From: a bacterium UBP6_UBA1177 | GTDB lineage: Bacteria; UBP6; UBA1177 | Assembly (NCBI GenBank): GCA_002310995.1 | Contig: DBYV01000063.1 | Location: 104,744 to 117,513 of the forward strand | DNA: 12,770 nucleotides | Direction: 5' to 3' | Shown here: positions 6,974-12,770 of the stretch, one piece after another | How the letters are laid out: each line of letters starts with the position of its first letter | How positions within the stretch are numbered: the first letter of the stretch is position 1 | The notes under the pieces: generated by a model | What the model was told of the DNA's origin: nothing | Database searches by the model: none | What the model saw: the letters and a program-made list of their open reading frames with translations, nothing else | Translations under genes and position numbers: made by a program

Positions 6974-8334
6974 TATTTGCCTCCATTAATATTTTTAACA
7001 AAATCAGCAACTTGATTAACTGCATTCTGAACTTTGGTGCTATCGGGTCCTTCAGCCATGACGCGCATTACAGGCTCGGTTCCGCTGTATCTGACGAGCA
7101 TTCTGCCGCCTTCAAGCAGTGCTTCCTGCGATTTTATCAGTTCGCACAGTCCAGGGATTTCTTCAATCGGGGTTTTTTCCATGACTTTGACTTTTGCCTG
7201 AATCTGCGGGTAAAGCTCGATTTCGTCGGCAAGTTCCGAGAGTTTTCTGCCGCTTTCAGAGAGGATTTTGAGGATCATAAGCGATGCGACGATGCCATCC
7301 CCTGTCGGATTTATCTCTTTTATGATGAGGTGCCCGCTGTTTTCTCCGGCGAGACTAAGCCCTTTTTCATTTATCCTTTCGACGAGGTATCTGTCGCCGA
7401 CATTTGTTCTTTCAAGGTTTATTCCGCAGTTTGCAAGGTGCTTTTCAAGCCCTGCGTTGCTCATAACTGTGACAGCTACTGTGTTGTGCGCCAGTTTGCC
7501 GTTTTTATTGAGATATTTTGCAATGATTCCGATGATTTTGTCACCGTCAACAACGCGTCCGAGCTCGTCTACTGTGATAAGTCTGTCGCCGTCTCCGTCG
7601 TAGGCAAAACCGGCAAAGCATTTGTGTTCAAGTATCTTCGGAGCGAGGTTTTCGGGATGGAGCGCGCCGCAGTTGTCGTTTATGTTGACGCCGTTTGCTT
7701 CTGTGAAAAAGAAGAATTTTTCCATTTTGCCGAAAGATGCGAATATTTTTTTCGCGATTTTCGCAGTCGCGCCGTTTGCGCAGTCGATGCAGAGTCTTAC
7801 ATCGGAATCTTTCAGCGATTCGAATGCTTTGACTATCCTTGAAACGTAGTCGAATTCAGGATTTTCTGCGATTTTTGCGGTTCCGACATCTTTTCCTGTC
7901 GGGTTGTCGGCTTTGTTTCCATCAAAAAACAGCGCTTCGATCTCAAGTTCCTGCTCGTCGTTCAGTTTTTCCCCTTTTGAATTGAAAATTTTGATCCCGT
8001 TGTCTTCAAAAGGGTTGTGACTTGCCGAAATCACAATGCCGAAATCGCATTTGTTGGTTCTGACGAAATCGCTTACAAGCGGAGTCGAAACCACTTTGAG
8101 GTCAGTCACATTGCCGCCTGCGCTCATGATTCCGGCTGAAACCGCGGCACTCAGCATTTCCGAAGAAATACGTGTGTCGGTTCCGATCGCAGCTTCAATC
8201 TTTTTCGCCGGATCTTTCTTCTGGAACCAGCGCGTTACCGCTTTTCCTACTTTTACCGCCGATTCGGGCGTAAGCGGATAAACATTTGCCGTTGTTCTTA
8301 TTCCGTCTGTTCCGAAAATCTGTTTTTTTGCCAT
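6973..8334 (-). CDS. glmM: Phosphoglucosamine mutase GlmM
   Basis: Interconverts glucosamine-6-phosphate and glucosamine-1-phosphate, the step before GlmU on the route to UDP-GlcNAc for peptidoglycan and lipopolysaccharide; cytosolic. At 453 residues it is full length for the family (about 445-450). Motifs in order: FGTDGIRT at the N-terminus; the phosphoserine loop SASHNPFEDNG with catalytic Ser105; the metal-binding DGDGDR loop at 246-251; the sugar-binding GENSGH at 330-335; and the C-terminal phosphate-binding loop RYSGTEPVMRVM. GENSGH and the GTDGIR start favour GlmM over phosphomannomutase or PgcA. It lies 11 bp after tgt with GAGG in the gap, and its stop overlaps the start of the lipoprotein gene. 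All catalytic elements are present. Confidence 0.96.
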   Translation of the reverse strand: MAKKQIFGTDGIRTTANVYPLTPESAVKVGKAVTRWFQKKDPAKKIEAAIGTDTRISSEMLSAAVSAGIMSAGGNVTDLKVVSTPLVSDFVRTNKCDFGIVISASHNPFEDNGIKIFNSKGEKLNDEQELEIEALFFDGNKADNPTGKDVGTAKIAENPEFDYVSRIVKAFESLKDSDVRLCIDCANGATAKIAKKIFASFGKMEKFFFFTEANGVNINDNCGALHPENLAPKILEHKCFAGFAYDGDGDRLITVDELGRVVDGDKIIGIIAKYLNKNGKLAHNTVAVTVMSNAGLEKHLANCGINLERTNVGDRYLVERINEKGLSLAGENSGHLIIKEINPTGDGIVASLMILKILSESGRKLSELADEIELYPQIQAKVKVMEKTPIEEIPGLCELIKSQEALLEGGRMLVRYSGTEPVMRVMAEGPDSTKVQNAVNQVADFVKNINGGK

Positions 8335-8345
8335 TTTTTGCCTCG

Positions 8346-9446
8346 CTATCTTTCATAAACTTTTGAAATTTCTAAGTAAAATTCGTCTATTGTTCCTTCT
8401 TCTATTCTTTTTCGCGCTTCTGCGACTAAATCGAGGTAGAAGTGAAGATTGTGGATTGAATTGAGGATCGGGGAAAGGTATTCGCCAGCTTTGTAAAGGT
8501 GACGCAAATATGCGCGGCTGAAATTGCGGCATGTGTAGCAGCTGCATTTCTCGTCAACCGGCTTTGTGTCACGCTCAAATTCGGCGCGTTTGATGTTCAT
8601 TGTGCCGTTTCTTGTGAAAAGCTGACCGTTTCTTGCGTTACGCGTCGGCATTACGCAGTCAAACATATCGACACCTTCCAAAATCCCTTTGATTATGTCT
8701 CTCGGAGTGCCTACACCCATGAGATATCGCGGTTTGTCAGCCGGAAGAAGGTGCGGAATCTCTTCAAGAGTTTTGTACATTTCCTCTTTTTCTTCTCCGA
8801 CGCTGAGTCCCCCGATCGAAAAGCCGTCAAAAGGCATAGCCGTCATTTCTTCAAGGTGCTTTATTCTAAGATCAATGTCGGTTCCGCCCTGAGTTATGCC
8901 GAAAAGAGCGTTGTCACTTTTTCTCGCTTCAAGGCATCTTGCAGCCCAGCGGGTAGTGCGTTCCATCGAATCGATCATGTATTCGCGGGAGCAGGGGAGT
9001 GCCGGACATTCGTCGAAAGCCATCATTATGTCGCTTCCCAGAGCCTCTTGGATTTCAATCGAGATTTCGGGCGAAATGAAGCGTTTCGAGCCGTCGAGAT
9101 GGCTGCTGAAATAAACCCCTTCCTCCTTGATTTTACGCAATGGACCAAGGCTGAAAACCTGGAATCCGCCGCTGTCGGTGAGTATCGGATGGTTCCACTT
9201 CATCATGTTGTGAAGCGAGCCGAAAGTTTCTTTTATAAGCTGGTGTCCGGGACGGAGAAAAAGGTGGTAAGTGTTGCCTAAAATTATCTGTGCGCCTAAA
9301 TTTTCAAGCTGTTCCGGCAGGACTGCTTTTACTGTTCCCTGAGTTCCTACCGGCATAAAGATCGGAGTCTGGATTTCCCCGTGCGGAGTTGTGATGACGC
9401 CGCGTCTTGATTTGCCGCACTCTTTTAAAACTTTGAATGAAATCAT
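8346..9446 (-). CDS. tgt: Queuine tRNA-ribosyltransferase (tRNA-guanine transglycosylase)
   Basis: Exchanges guanine at position 34 of GUN-anticodon tRNAs for the queuine precursor preQ1. At 366 residues it is the usual bacterial size. Visible motifs: MPVGTQGTVKAV, GNTYHLFLRPG, DSGGFQVFSL with the general acid/base Asp91, GITQGG, GGLSVGE, YLMGVGTP, and FDCVMPTRNARNG with nucleophile Asp263. The structural zinc site is Cys301, Cys303, Cys306 (CSCYTC) and His332. It overlaps the upstream YggS-type gene by 4 bp (ATGA). No queA, yajC or secDF, its common neighbours, is present here; it is instead followed by glmM. Confidence 0.97.
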   Translation of the reverse strand: MISFKVLKECGKSRRGVITTPHGEIQTPIFMPVGTQGTVKAVLPEQLENLGAQIILGNTYHLFLRPGHQLIKETFGSLHNMMKWNHPILTDSGGFQVFSLGPLRKIKEEGVYFSSHLDGSKRFISPEISIEIQEALGSDIMMAFDECPALPCSREYMIDSMERTTRWAARCLEARKSDNALFGITQGGTDIDLRIKHLEEMTAMPFDGFSIGGLSVGEEKEEMYKTLEEIPHLLPADKPRYLMGVGTPRDIIKGILEGVDMFDCVMPTRNARNGQLFTRNGTMNIKRAEFERDTKPVDEKCSCYTCRNFSRAYLRHLYKAGEYLSPILNSIHNLHFYLDLVAEARKRIEEGTIDEFYLEISKVYER

Positions 9447-10153
9447 TGTGTTACCTTCTTTTCCCTTGCTCCGAAGAGGATTGTGCCGAGTCTCACGATT
9501 GTAGCCCCTTCTTCGATCGCGACATCGAAATCTTCCGACATTCCCATCGAAAGTTCATTGAAAATTTCGGGGTCGGCGCCGCATTTTTCGATGACTTCTG
9601 CCCTGAGATCGAAAAGTTTTCTGTGGAAAGGACGGAGTTTCTCAGCTTCGATAAAAGGCGGAATACTCATGAGTCCGCAGACTTTTATATGTTTCAACTC
9701 TTTGATTTTGTTGTATAAATCGCAGACTTCGTCAGGGTCGCAGCCCCCTTTTTGTGGCTCTCTTCCGACATTTACCTGAAGCAGAATCCGAACCAGCGGA
9801 ATTTCTTTTTTTACAGCCTGTTTTTCGATTTCTTCGGCAAGCTCGAATGAATCGACTGTATGGATCATAAACGCTTTGTCAACGATGTATTTCACCTTGT
9901 TTTTCTGCAGGTGACCGATGAAGTGCCAGATGATGCCGTGGTCTTTGAGCTCTTCGAATTTATCAACAAATTCCTGCACATAGTTTTCTCCGAATTCGCG
10001 CAGTCCGACTCTGTGGAAGGCTATGATGTCTTCAACGGGTTTTGTCTTTGAAACTGCCACGAGTCTTACTCCGCGGCTGTCGCGCCCCGCTATTTCGGCG
10101 GCTGCATGGATCGCCGCATACACTTTTTTTACAAGTTCAATCTTTTCTTCCAT
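9443..10153 (-). CDS. yggS: YggS-family pyridoxal-phosphate homeostasis protein
   Basis: PLP-binding homeostasis protein of the YggS/PROSC (PLPBP) family, a single TIM-barrel domain related to alanine racemase, cytosolic, with no proven catalytic activity. The start chosen is the ATG at 10153, preceded by GGGAGAA; the open frame extends further upstream but only into the end of the phosphatase gene. This gives 236 residues, a typical length. Lys36 in AVSKTKP is the PLP Schiff-base lysine, at the same number as in the E. coli protein. Other family blocks: FGENYVQE, WHFIGHLQKNK, LQVNVG, GLMSIPP, LSMGMSEDFDVAIEEGATIVRLGT and the terminal LFGAR. Its start lies 2 bp after the phosphatase TAG and its stop overlaps the tgt start. 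Confidence 0.95.
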   Translation of the reverse strand: MEEKIELVKKVYAAIHAAAEIAGRDSRGVRLVAVSKTKPVEDIIAFHRVGLREFGENYVQEFVDKFEELKDHGIIWHFIGHLQKNKVKYIVDKAFMIHTVDSFELAEEIEKQAVKKEIPLVRILLQVNVGREPQKGGCDPDEVCDLYNKIKELKHIKVCGLMSIPPFIEAEKLRPFHRKLFDLRAEVIEKCGADPEIFNELSMGMSEDFDVAIEEGATIVRLGTILFGAREKKVTQ

Positions 10154-10155
10154 GA

Positions 10156-10722
10156 CTATTCTCCCTTTTTCCATGCGAGAACAAAGCGTTCCTGCTCGTC
10201 TGTTTCGGGCGATTTGTAGGCTAAATATGCAGGATCGACACCTATGCTTCGCAGACTGAAAATCTCGTCGATGACCGAGCCGCGGTTTGCCATTCCGTGA
10301 CGCATAAGCCAACAGCCGACAACTGTTGCAGTTCTACCCAAACCGCCCCAGCAGTGGATGTAAATCGGAATTTTCTTTGCGTGCAGCATATCGATTTCGT
10401 CAAGGATCTGCTTCATGAGTTCTATACTCGGCACTGTTTTATCGGGAATAGAAAAACGCCTTACCAAACCGCCTTCGATCTCGGCTGTATTGCTGTTTCT
10501 AAGGAAAATCCTGAAAAAATCCCAATAATTTTCGTTGTATCCTTTGTCGCTGCGCGCCATTTCACCTTCTTCCTGGAGGTTGATGAAGGCACGGATTCCT
10601 TCATCGAAAAGGGAGCGAAGCCTCAGTTTTGCGGTGAAATCCTCGTAACTGCCGGGAAACGGACCAGCCATTATCTCGCCTGGAACGACCCAGTAACTGT
10701 TTTTTATCACTTTTGATGCCAT
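10156..10722 (-). CDS. Dual-specificity/protein-tyrosine phosphatase
   Basis: A 188-residue cytosolic Cys-based phosphatase. The P-loop is HCWGGLGRT at residues 123-131, matching HC-x5-R-T, with nucleophile Cys124 and phosphate-binding Arg130. A likely general-acid Asp94 lies in FSIPDKTVPS, about 30 residues before the P-loop as in dual-specificity phosphatases. The N-terminus VVPGEIMAGPFPG resembles bacterial members of the family. There is no signal peptide, and the length fits a stand-alone catalytic domain. GAGG (10728-10731 on the complement) precedes the ATG. It is the first gene of the five-gene minus-strand operon and ends 2 bp before the YggS-type gene. The substrate could be a phosphoprotein, a phosphoinositide or a phosphosugar; the sequence does not tell. 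Confidence 0.88.
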   Translation of the reverse strand: MASKVIKNSYWVVPGEIMAGPFPGSYEDFTAKLRLRSLFDEGIRAFINLQEEGEMARSDKGYNENYWDFFRIFLRNSNTAEIEGGLVRRFSIPDKTVPSIELMKQILDEIDMLHAKKIPIYIHCWGGLGRTATVVGCWLMRHGMANRGSVIDEIFSLRSIGVDPAYLAYKSPETDEQERFVLAWKKGE

Positions 10723-10762
10723 AAAAACCTCGCTTGCTGTAAAAAACTGAAAAAATCTGTGA

Positions 10763-10790
10763 TTTATACAAAAAAGAGAGGAAAAGACAA
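10763..10790 (-). promoter_or_regulatory. Candidate promoter of the phosphatase-yggS-tgt-glmM-lipoprotein operon
   Basis: On the complement, TTGTCT (10785-10790) is followed after 16 bp by TATAAA (10763-10768), 40 bp upstream of the phosphatase ATG. The -35 hexamer abuts and slightly overlaps the inverted repeat at 10789-10811, a placement typical of an operator. Confidence 0.45.
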
Positions 10791-10811
10791 ATTATCGGCG
10801 GCCGATAATTT
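10789..10811. repeat. Perfect inverted repeat next to a divergent promoter
   Basis: 10-bp arms (10789-10798 and 10802-10811) around a CGG centre; the centre C and G can also pair. It contains the core ATTATCGG/CCGATAAT. There is no T run in either direction, so it is better read as a protein-binding site or structural element than as a terminator. Confidence 0.7.
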
Positions 10812-10819
10812 ATCGTTAT

Positions 10820-10868
10820 TATCGATTCGTGCCGTCGGCATAACGTTATAACGGTATCACGAACGATA
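10820..10868. repeat. Imperfect inverted repeat enclosing two smaller palindromes
   Basis: The outer arms are TATCGaTTCGTG (10820-10831, one extra base) and CACGAACGATA (10858-10868). Inside lie TGCCG-T-CGGCA (10830-10840), and the overlapping perfect palindromes ATAACGTTAT (10840-10849) and CGTTATAACG (10844-10853), the last two making ATAACG a direct repeat. A single strand could fold into a long stem. The function is unknown. Confidence 0.6.
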
Positions 10869-10952
10869 CTGATTTCCGGCGCGTCGAACCTTAACGACAA
10901 AATCTGGCGGCGCCGACAAGAACGAAAAGTCAAGCGGCGCGGCAAAGGTGTC

Positions 10953-10980
10953 TTGTTTTTTTCTTAAGTCTTTTTATAAT
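10953..10980 (+). promoter_or_regulatory. Candidate promoter of the SDT-repeat/LamG lipoprotein gene
   Basis: TTGTTT (10953-10958), a 16-bp spacer and a perfect TATAAT (10975-10980), 32 bp upstream of the ATG at 11013. Confidence 0.55.
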
Positions 10981-11012
10981 AATTTGTTTATTAGTTTTTT
11001 TAGGAGGCAGAT

Positions 11013-12440
11013 ATGAAACTGTTTAAAGTTTTGGTTCTTGTTTGTTTGTTCTTTTTCTTGATCGGCTGTGAAGAAGGTGCAACAAGGTTTGTTCCTGCTG
11101 ATGAGACAGATGACGGTAGTTCTGAAGTAGTTGATGATGATTCCGTTGACACCGATTCAACAGACACGACAGATACCTCAGATACGTCAGACACATCAGA
11201 TACGTCCGATACATCAGATACATCCGATACTTCAGACACATCTGATACATCAGATACGTCCGATACCTCAGACACATCAGACACGTCAGACACTTCGGAT
11301 ACGTCCGATACTTCTGACACATCAGACACTTCGGATACGTCCGATACATCAGATACTTCTGATACTTCTGACACATCAGACACTGCTGACACCGCAGATA
11401 CGTCAGATACATCGGACACGGCAGACACTGCGGATACGTCAGATACAGCTGATAGCTCAGATACCGGGATTGATCCGAACAGTGATGAAGGAAAATGCAA
11501 TGCGGCAGGCGGAACATGGGATTCTTTGGCGCAAAACTGTTATGTAACAGTTGGTTGCGATGATAAACCCGCAAATTCCGAATGGAACGGCGATTCGAGT
11601 TACAAGGTCTACTACGATGTAAATACTGAAACATGGAATCCTGTGGTTTATGCAACAGAGTACGGTGACGGCGAACCGCAGCCCTGCCAGTATGTCTGCA
11701 AAGAGAATTACGGTCCGATAAACAATCAGTGCAAACCGTTTTGTTCGGCTAAATTCAACGGAACTGATTCTATGATTACAATCGCCTCAGAGGATGCGCC
11801 GAGCATTGTAGGCTTGGAAAGCTGGACGATCGAAGCATGGATAAAGCAATCCGCAGAAAATCTGCCGACCTACTCAATCTATCCCATACTCAGGAAAGGA
11901 ACCAGCACAAGTAATCCTGAATATCTTCTTAGCGGATATTATAACGGAAGTCAGGGTAACGGTTACGGTTTGACGGCTTCAACTTGTTATTCCTACCAGC
12001 AATACGGTAATCCAAAAAACTATCAGGTCAATGCGACATTAGATACATTTCCGGAAGGCTGGAGTCATGTCGCCATGGTTTATAATCAGGAAACCAATCA
12101 ATACGGTGGAGGCGGCGGATGGACAACCTACAAACTGACGGTGTTCATAAACGGCAATTTGGCTAAGACGGGTAATTACAGCGGAGCTCCGACTTTTGTT
12201 CCGAACAATGAGCCGCTTGTTTTTGGAGCCAGAAACTCTGACAGATATTTTACCGGTTTGATTGATTCAATCAGAATTTCGGATACTGCGCTTTACACTG
12301 AAAATTTTGAGCCTGCGAAGCTTTCCGCTGATGACAGCACTATTGCTTTCTGGGACTTCAGCAACAATGCAAACGATTCTGTATCAGGCATTATCGGTAC
12401 TCCTACAAGTATAGAATATTCCGCTGACTGCAAAGAGTAG
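11013..12440 (+). CDS. Lipoprotein with long Ser-Asp-Thr stalk and C-terminal LamG-like domain
   Basis: A 475-residue predicted surface lipoprotein. AGGAGG (11002-11007) precedes the ATG. The signal peptide ends in the lipobox L-I-G-Cys19. An acidic linker (to residue 45) leads into about 35 D-T-S/A/T triplets at residues 46-151, a long extended hydrophilic stalk. A small Cys-containing region follows (about 162-245, with CNAAGG, GCDDKP, CQYVCKENYG, CKPFC). From residue 246 to about 470 is a LamG-like (Laminin_G_3/concanavalin-type) jelly-roll domain, with FNGTDSMITI, SWTIEAWIK, GWSHVAMVYN, LTVFINGNL, LVFGARNSDRYFTGLIDSIRIS and IAFWDFS in the family order. It probably binds a glycan or protein, but the ligand is not readable. 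It is followed 100 bp downstream by a close paralog with the same leader. Confidence 0.88.
   Translation: MKLFKVLVLVCLFFFLIGCEEGATRFVPADETDDGSSEVVDDDSVDTDSTDTTDTSDTSDTSDTSDTSDTSDTSDTSDTSDTSDTSDTSDTSDTSDTSDTSDTSDTSDTSDTSDTSDTSDTSDTADTADTSDTSDTADTADTSDTADSSDTGIDPNSDEGKCNAAGGTWDSLAQNCYVTVGCDDKPANSEWNGDSSYKVYYDVNTETWNPVVYATEYGDGEPQPCQYVCKENYGPINNQCKPFCSAKFNGTDSMITIASEDAPSIVGLESWTIEAWIKQSAENLPTYSIYPILRKGTSTSNPEYLLSGYYNGSQGNGYGLTASTCYSYQQYGNPKNYQVNATLDTFPEGWSHVAMVYNQETNQYGGGGGWTTYKLTVFINGNLAKTGNYSGAPTFVPNNEPLVFGARNSDRYFTGLIDSIRISDTALYTENFEPAKLSADDSTIAFWDFSNNANDSVSGIIGTPTSIEYSADCKE
11148..11465 (+). repeat. Ser-Asp-Thr triplet-coding repeat (about 35 units)
   Basis: About 35 tandem 9-bp units over 318 bp encoding D-T-S, with D-T-A and D-T-T variants at the edges. 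Ser is TCA/TCC/TCT/TCG, Thr is ACA/ACC/ACG/ACT and Asp is GAT/GAC, in shifting combinations. The amino-acid repeat is near perfect while the DNA is synonymously scrambled. Confidence 0.9.
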
Positions 12441-12501
12441 TTTCGTCTCAACACTTTGTTCCCGCTCCTAAATAAAAACTATACAAATTTTTTGAAAAAC
12501 C

Positions 12502-12507
12502 TATAAT
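12502..12507 (+). promoter_or_regulatory. -10 element of the second lipoprotein gene
   Basis: A perfect TATAAT lies 33 bp before the ATG at 12541, matching the 32-bp distance seen for the paralog. I see no clear -35 hexamer at 16-18 bp. Confidence 0.4.
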
Positions 12508-12540
12508 AATGTGTTTGCGAGTTTTTTAGAGGAGGCAGAT

Positions 12541-12770
12541 ATGAAACTGTTTAAGGTTTTTTCTTTGGTTTGCTTGTTCTTTTTTTTCATCGGTTGCGAA
12601 GAGAGTGCGCAGAGACTGGTTCCTGATGACGAGAAAGATGACGGCAGTTCAGAAGTAATTGATGATTCAGATTCTGTTGATACCGATTCAACAGACACGA
12701 CTGATACTTCAGACACGACTGATACATCGGATACGACCGATACTTCAGACACGACTGATACATCGGATAC
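12541..12770 (+). CDS. Second SDT/TDT-stalk lipoprotein, paralog of the preceding gene (3' end outside window)
   Basis: Only the first 76 codons are present. The signal peptide is nearly identical to that of the preceding gene (MKLFKV, then LVCLFFFFIGC, with the lipobox F-I-G-Cys19), as is the acidic linker (DDGSSEVI versus DDGSSEVV, then SVDTDSTDTTDTSDT). The stalk then alternates D-T-T and D-T-S and is still running at the window end. GAGGAGG (12529-12535) precedes the ATG, and the 25 bp from the Shine-Dalgarno through codon 4 and beyond are identical in the two genes. The head domain lies outside the window. It is most likely a tandem duplicate encoding another surface lipoprotein, with the same or a different head. 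Confidence 0.85.
   Translation, partial: MKLFKVFSLVCLFFFFIGCEESAQRLVPDDEKDDGSSEVIDDSDSVDTDSTDTTDTSDTTDTSDTTDTSDTTDTSD
12703..12770 (+). repeat. Perfect 36-bp tandem repeat coding D-T-S/D-T-T (runs off window)
   Basis: The unit at 12703-12738 is repeated from 12739 with all 32 visible bases identical. Each unit encodes 12 residues (DTSDTTDTSDTT). It is in frame, and the unit length is a multiple of three. Confidence 0.85.

Larger units (their letters stand above)
10723..11012. other. 290-bp divergent intergenic region
   Basis: This separates the minus-strand operon from the tandem plus-strand lipoprotein genes. It holds promoters in both directions, the inverted repeats at 10789-10868, and a GC-rich stretch (about 10875-10950) with three CGGCGC words at 10877, 10908 and 10935. 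The open frame crossing it on the minus strand has no Shine-Dalgarno and low-complexity Arg/Ile content, and I do not treat it as a gene. Confidence 0.6.

Noticed and set aside
6508..7842. Large plus-strand open frame opposite the lipoprotein and glmM
   Set aside because: It is the antisense shadow of two well-identified genes, spans their junction and has no ribosome binding site.
10154..10312. Longer start for the YggS-type protein
   Set aside because: The extension lies wholly inside the phosphatase gene in another frame; the ATG at 10153 has a good Shine-Dalgarno and places the PLP lysine at residue 36 as expected.
10789..10900. Integron attC site
   Set aside because: The palindromes do not give the paired RYYYAAC/GTTRRRY core sites, and no integrase or cassette structure is present.
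10601..10945. Minus-strand open frame across the divergent intergenic region
   Set aside because: It has no Shine-Dalgarno, biased Arg/Ile composition, and runs out of frame into the phosphatase gene, whose own start is well supported.
11148..11465. CRISPR-like direct repeats
   Set aside because: The units are contiguous, 9 bp long, lack spacers, and lie in frame within a gene.
11000..11500. Long minus-strand open frame (Val-Ser-Asp/Glu repeats) opposite the SDT array, and similar frames at 1427-1750 (-) and 11131-11547 (+)
   Set aside because: Tandem 9-bp repeats without stops keep all frames open. These frames lack a Shine-Dalgarno and any non-repeat domain, and the codon pattern supports the D-T-S frame.

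Overview
The window reads as a moderately AT-rich Gram-negative bacterial chromosome segment. Evidence for an outer membrane is the set of genes encoding lipobox-bearing, Cys-rich or LamG-bearing exported proteins with long Asp/Thr/Ser(Ala) triplet linkers. This style of surface protein is familiar to me from uncultured deltaproteobacterial/Myxococcota-like genomes, but that placement is inference and no marker here fixes the phylum. Shine-Dalgarno sites (GGAGG) are strong and most genes are tightly packed. There are no RNA genes, no insertion sequences and no CRISPR array that I can see.

Left part, + strand (1-3372): the 3' part of a PlsC-type acyltransferase gene that runs in from outside the window; a secreted 277-residue Cys-rich protein with a DTA-triplet tail; the remnant of a DUF4258-type toxin gene directly followed by an intact YgiT-type zinc-finger antitoxin; and a divergent type-2 glycerate kinase (MOFRL/DUF4147 family). 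The kinase gene converges with the next block across only 5 bp.

Middle part, - strand (3378-10722), transcribed right to left: the order is a dual-specificity/tyrosine phosphatase, a YggS-type PLP homeostasis protein, tgt (queuosine synthesis), glmM (UDP-GlcNAc precursor synthesis) and a 625-residue EGF-like Cys-rich lipoprotein. These five genes are joined by 2-11 bp gaps or by stop/start overlaps, so they look like one operon, with a candidate promoter at 10763-10790. A second small - strand unit follows with its own TTGACA/TAAAAT promoter: an exported protein of unknown function coupled by an ATGA overlap to a zinc-ribbon membrane protein.

Right part, + strand (10723-12770): a 290-bp divergent intergenic region rich in inverted repeats, then two tandem paralogous lipoprotein genes. 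The first carries about 35 SDT triplets and a C-terminal LamG-like domain. The second is cut by the window end inside a perfect 36-bp tandem repeat.

The common theme is a set of four exported proteins that place different heads (Cys-rich, EGF-like, LamG-like, unknown) on similar acidic Asp-Thr-X stalks, apparently a modular surface-display repertoire. The repeat DNA is at different ages in different genes: synonymously scrambled in one, perfectly duplicated in its neighbour. The most concrete unusual feature is the toxin-antitoxin locus, in which the toxin is internally deleted and the antitoxin is preserved.
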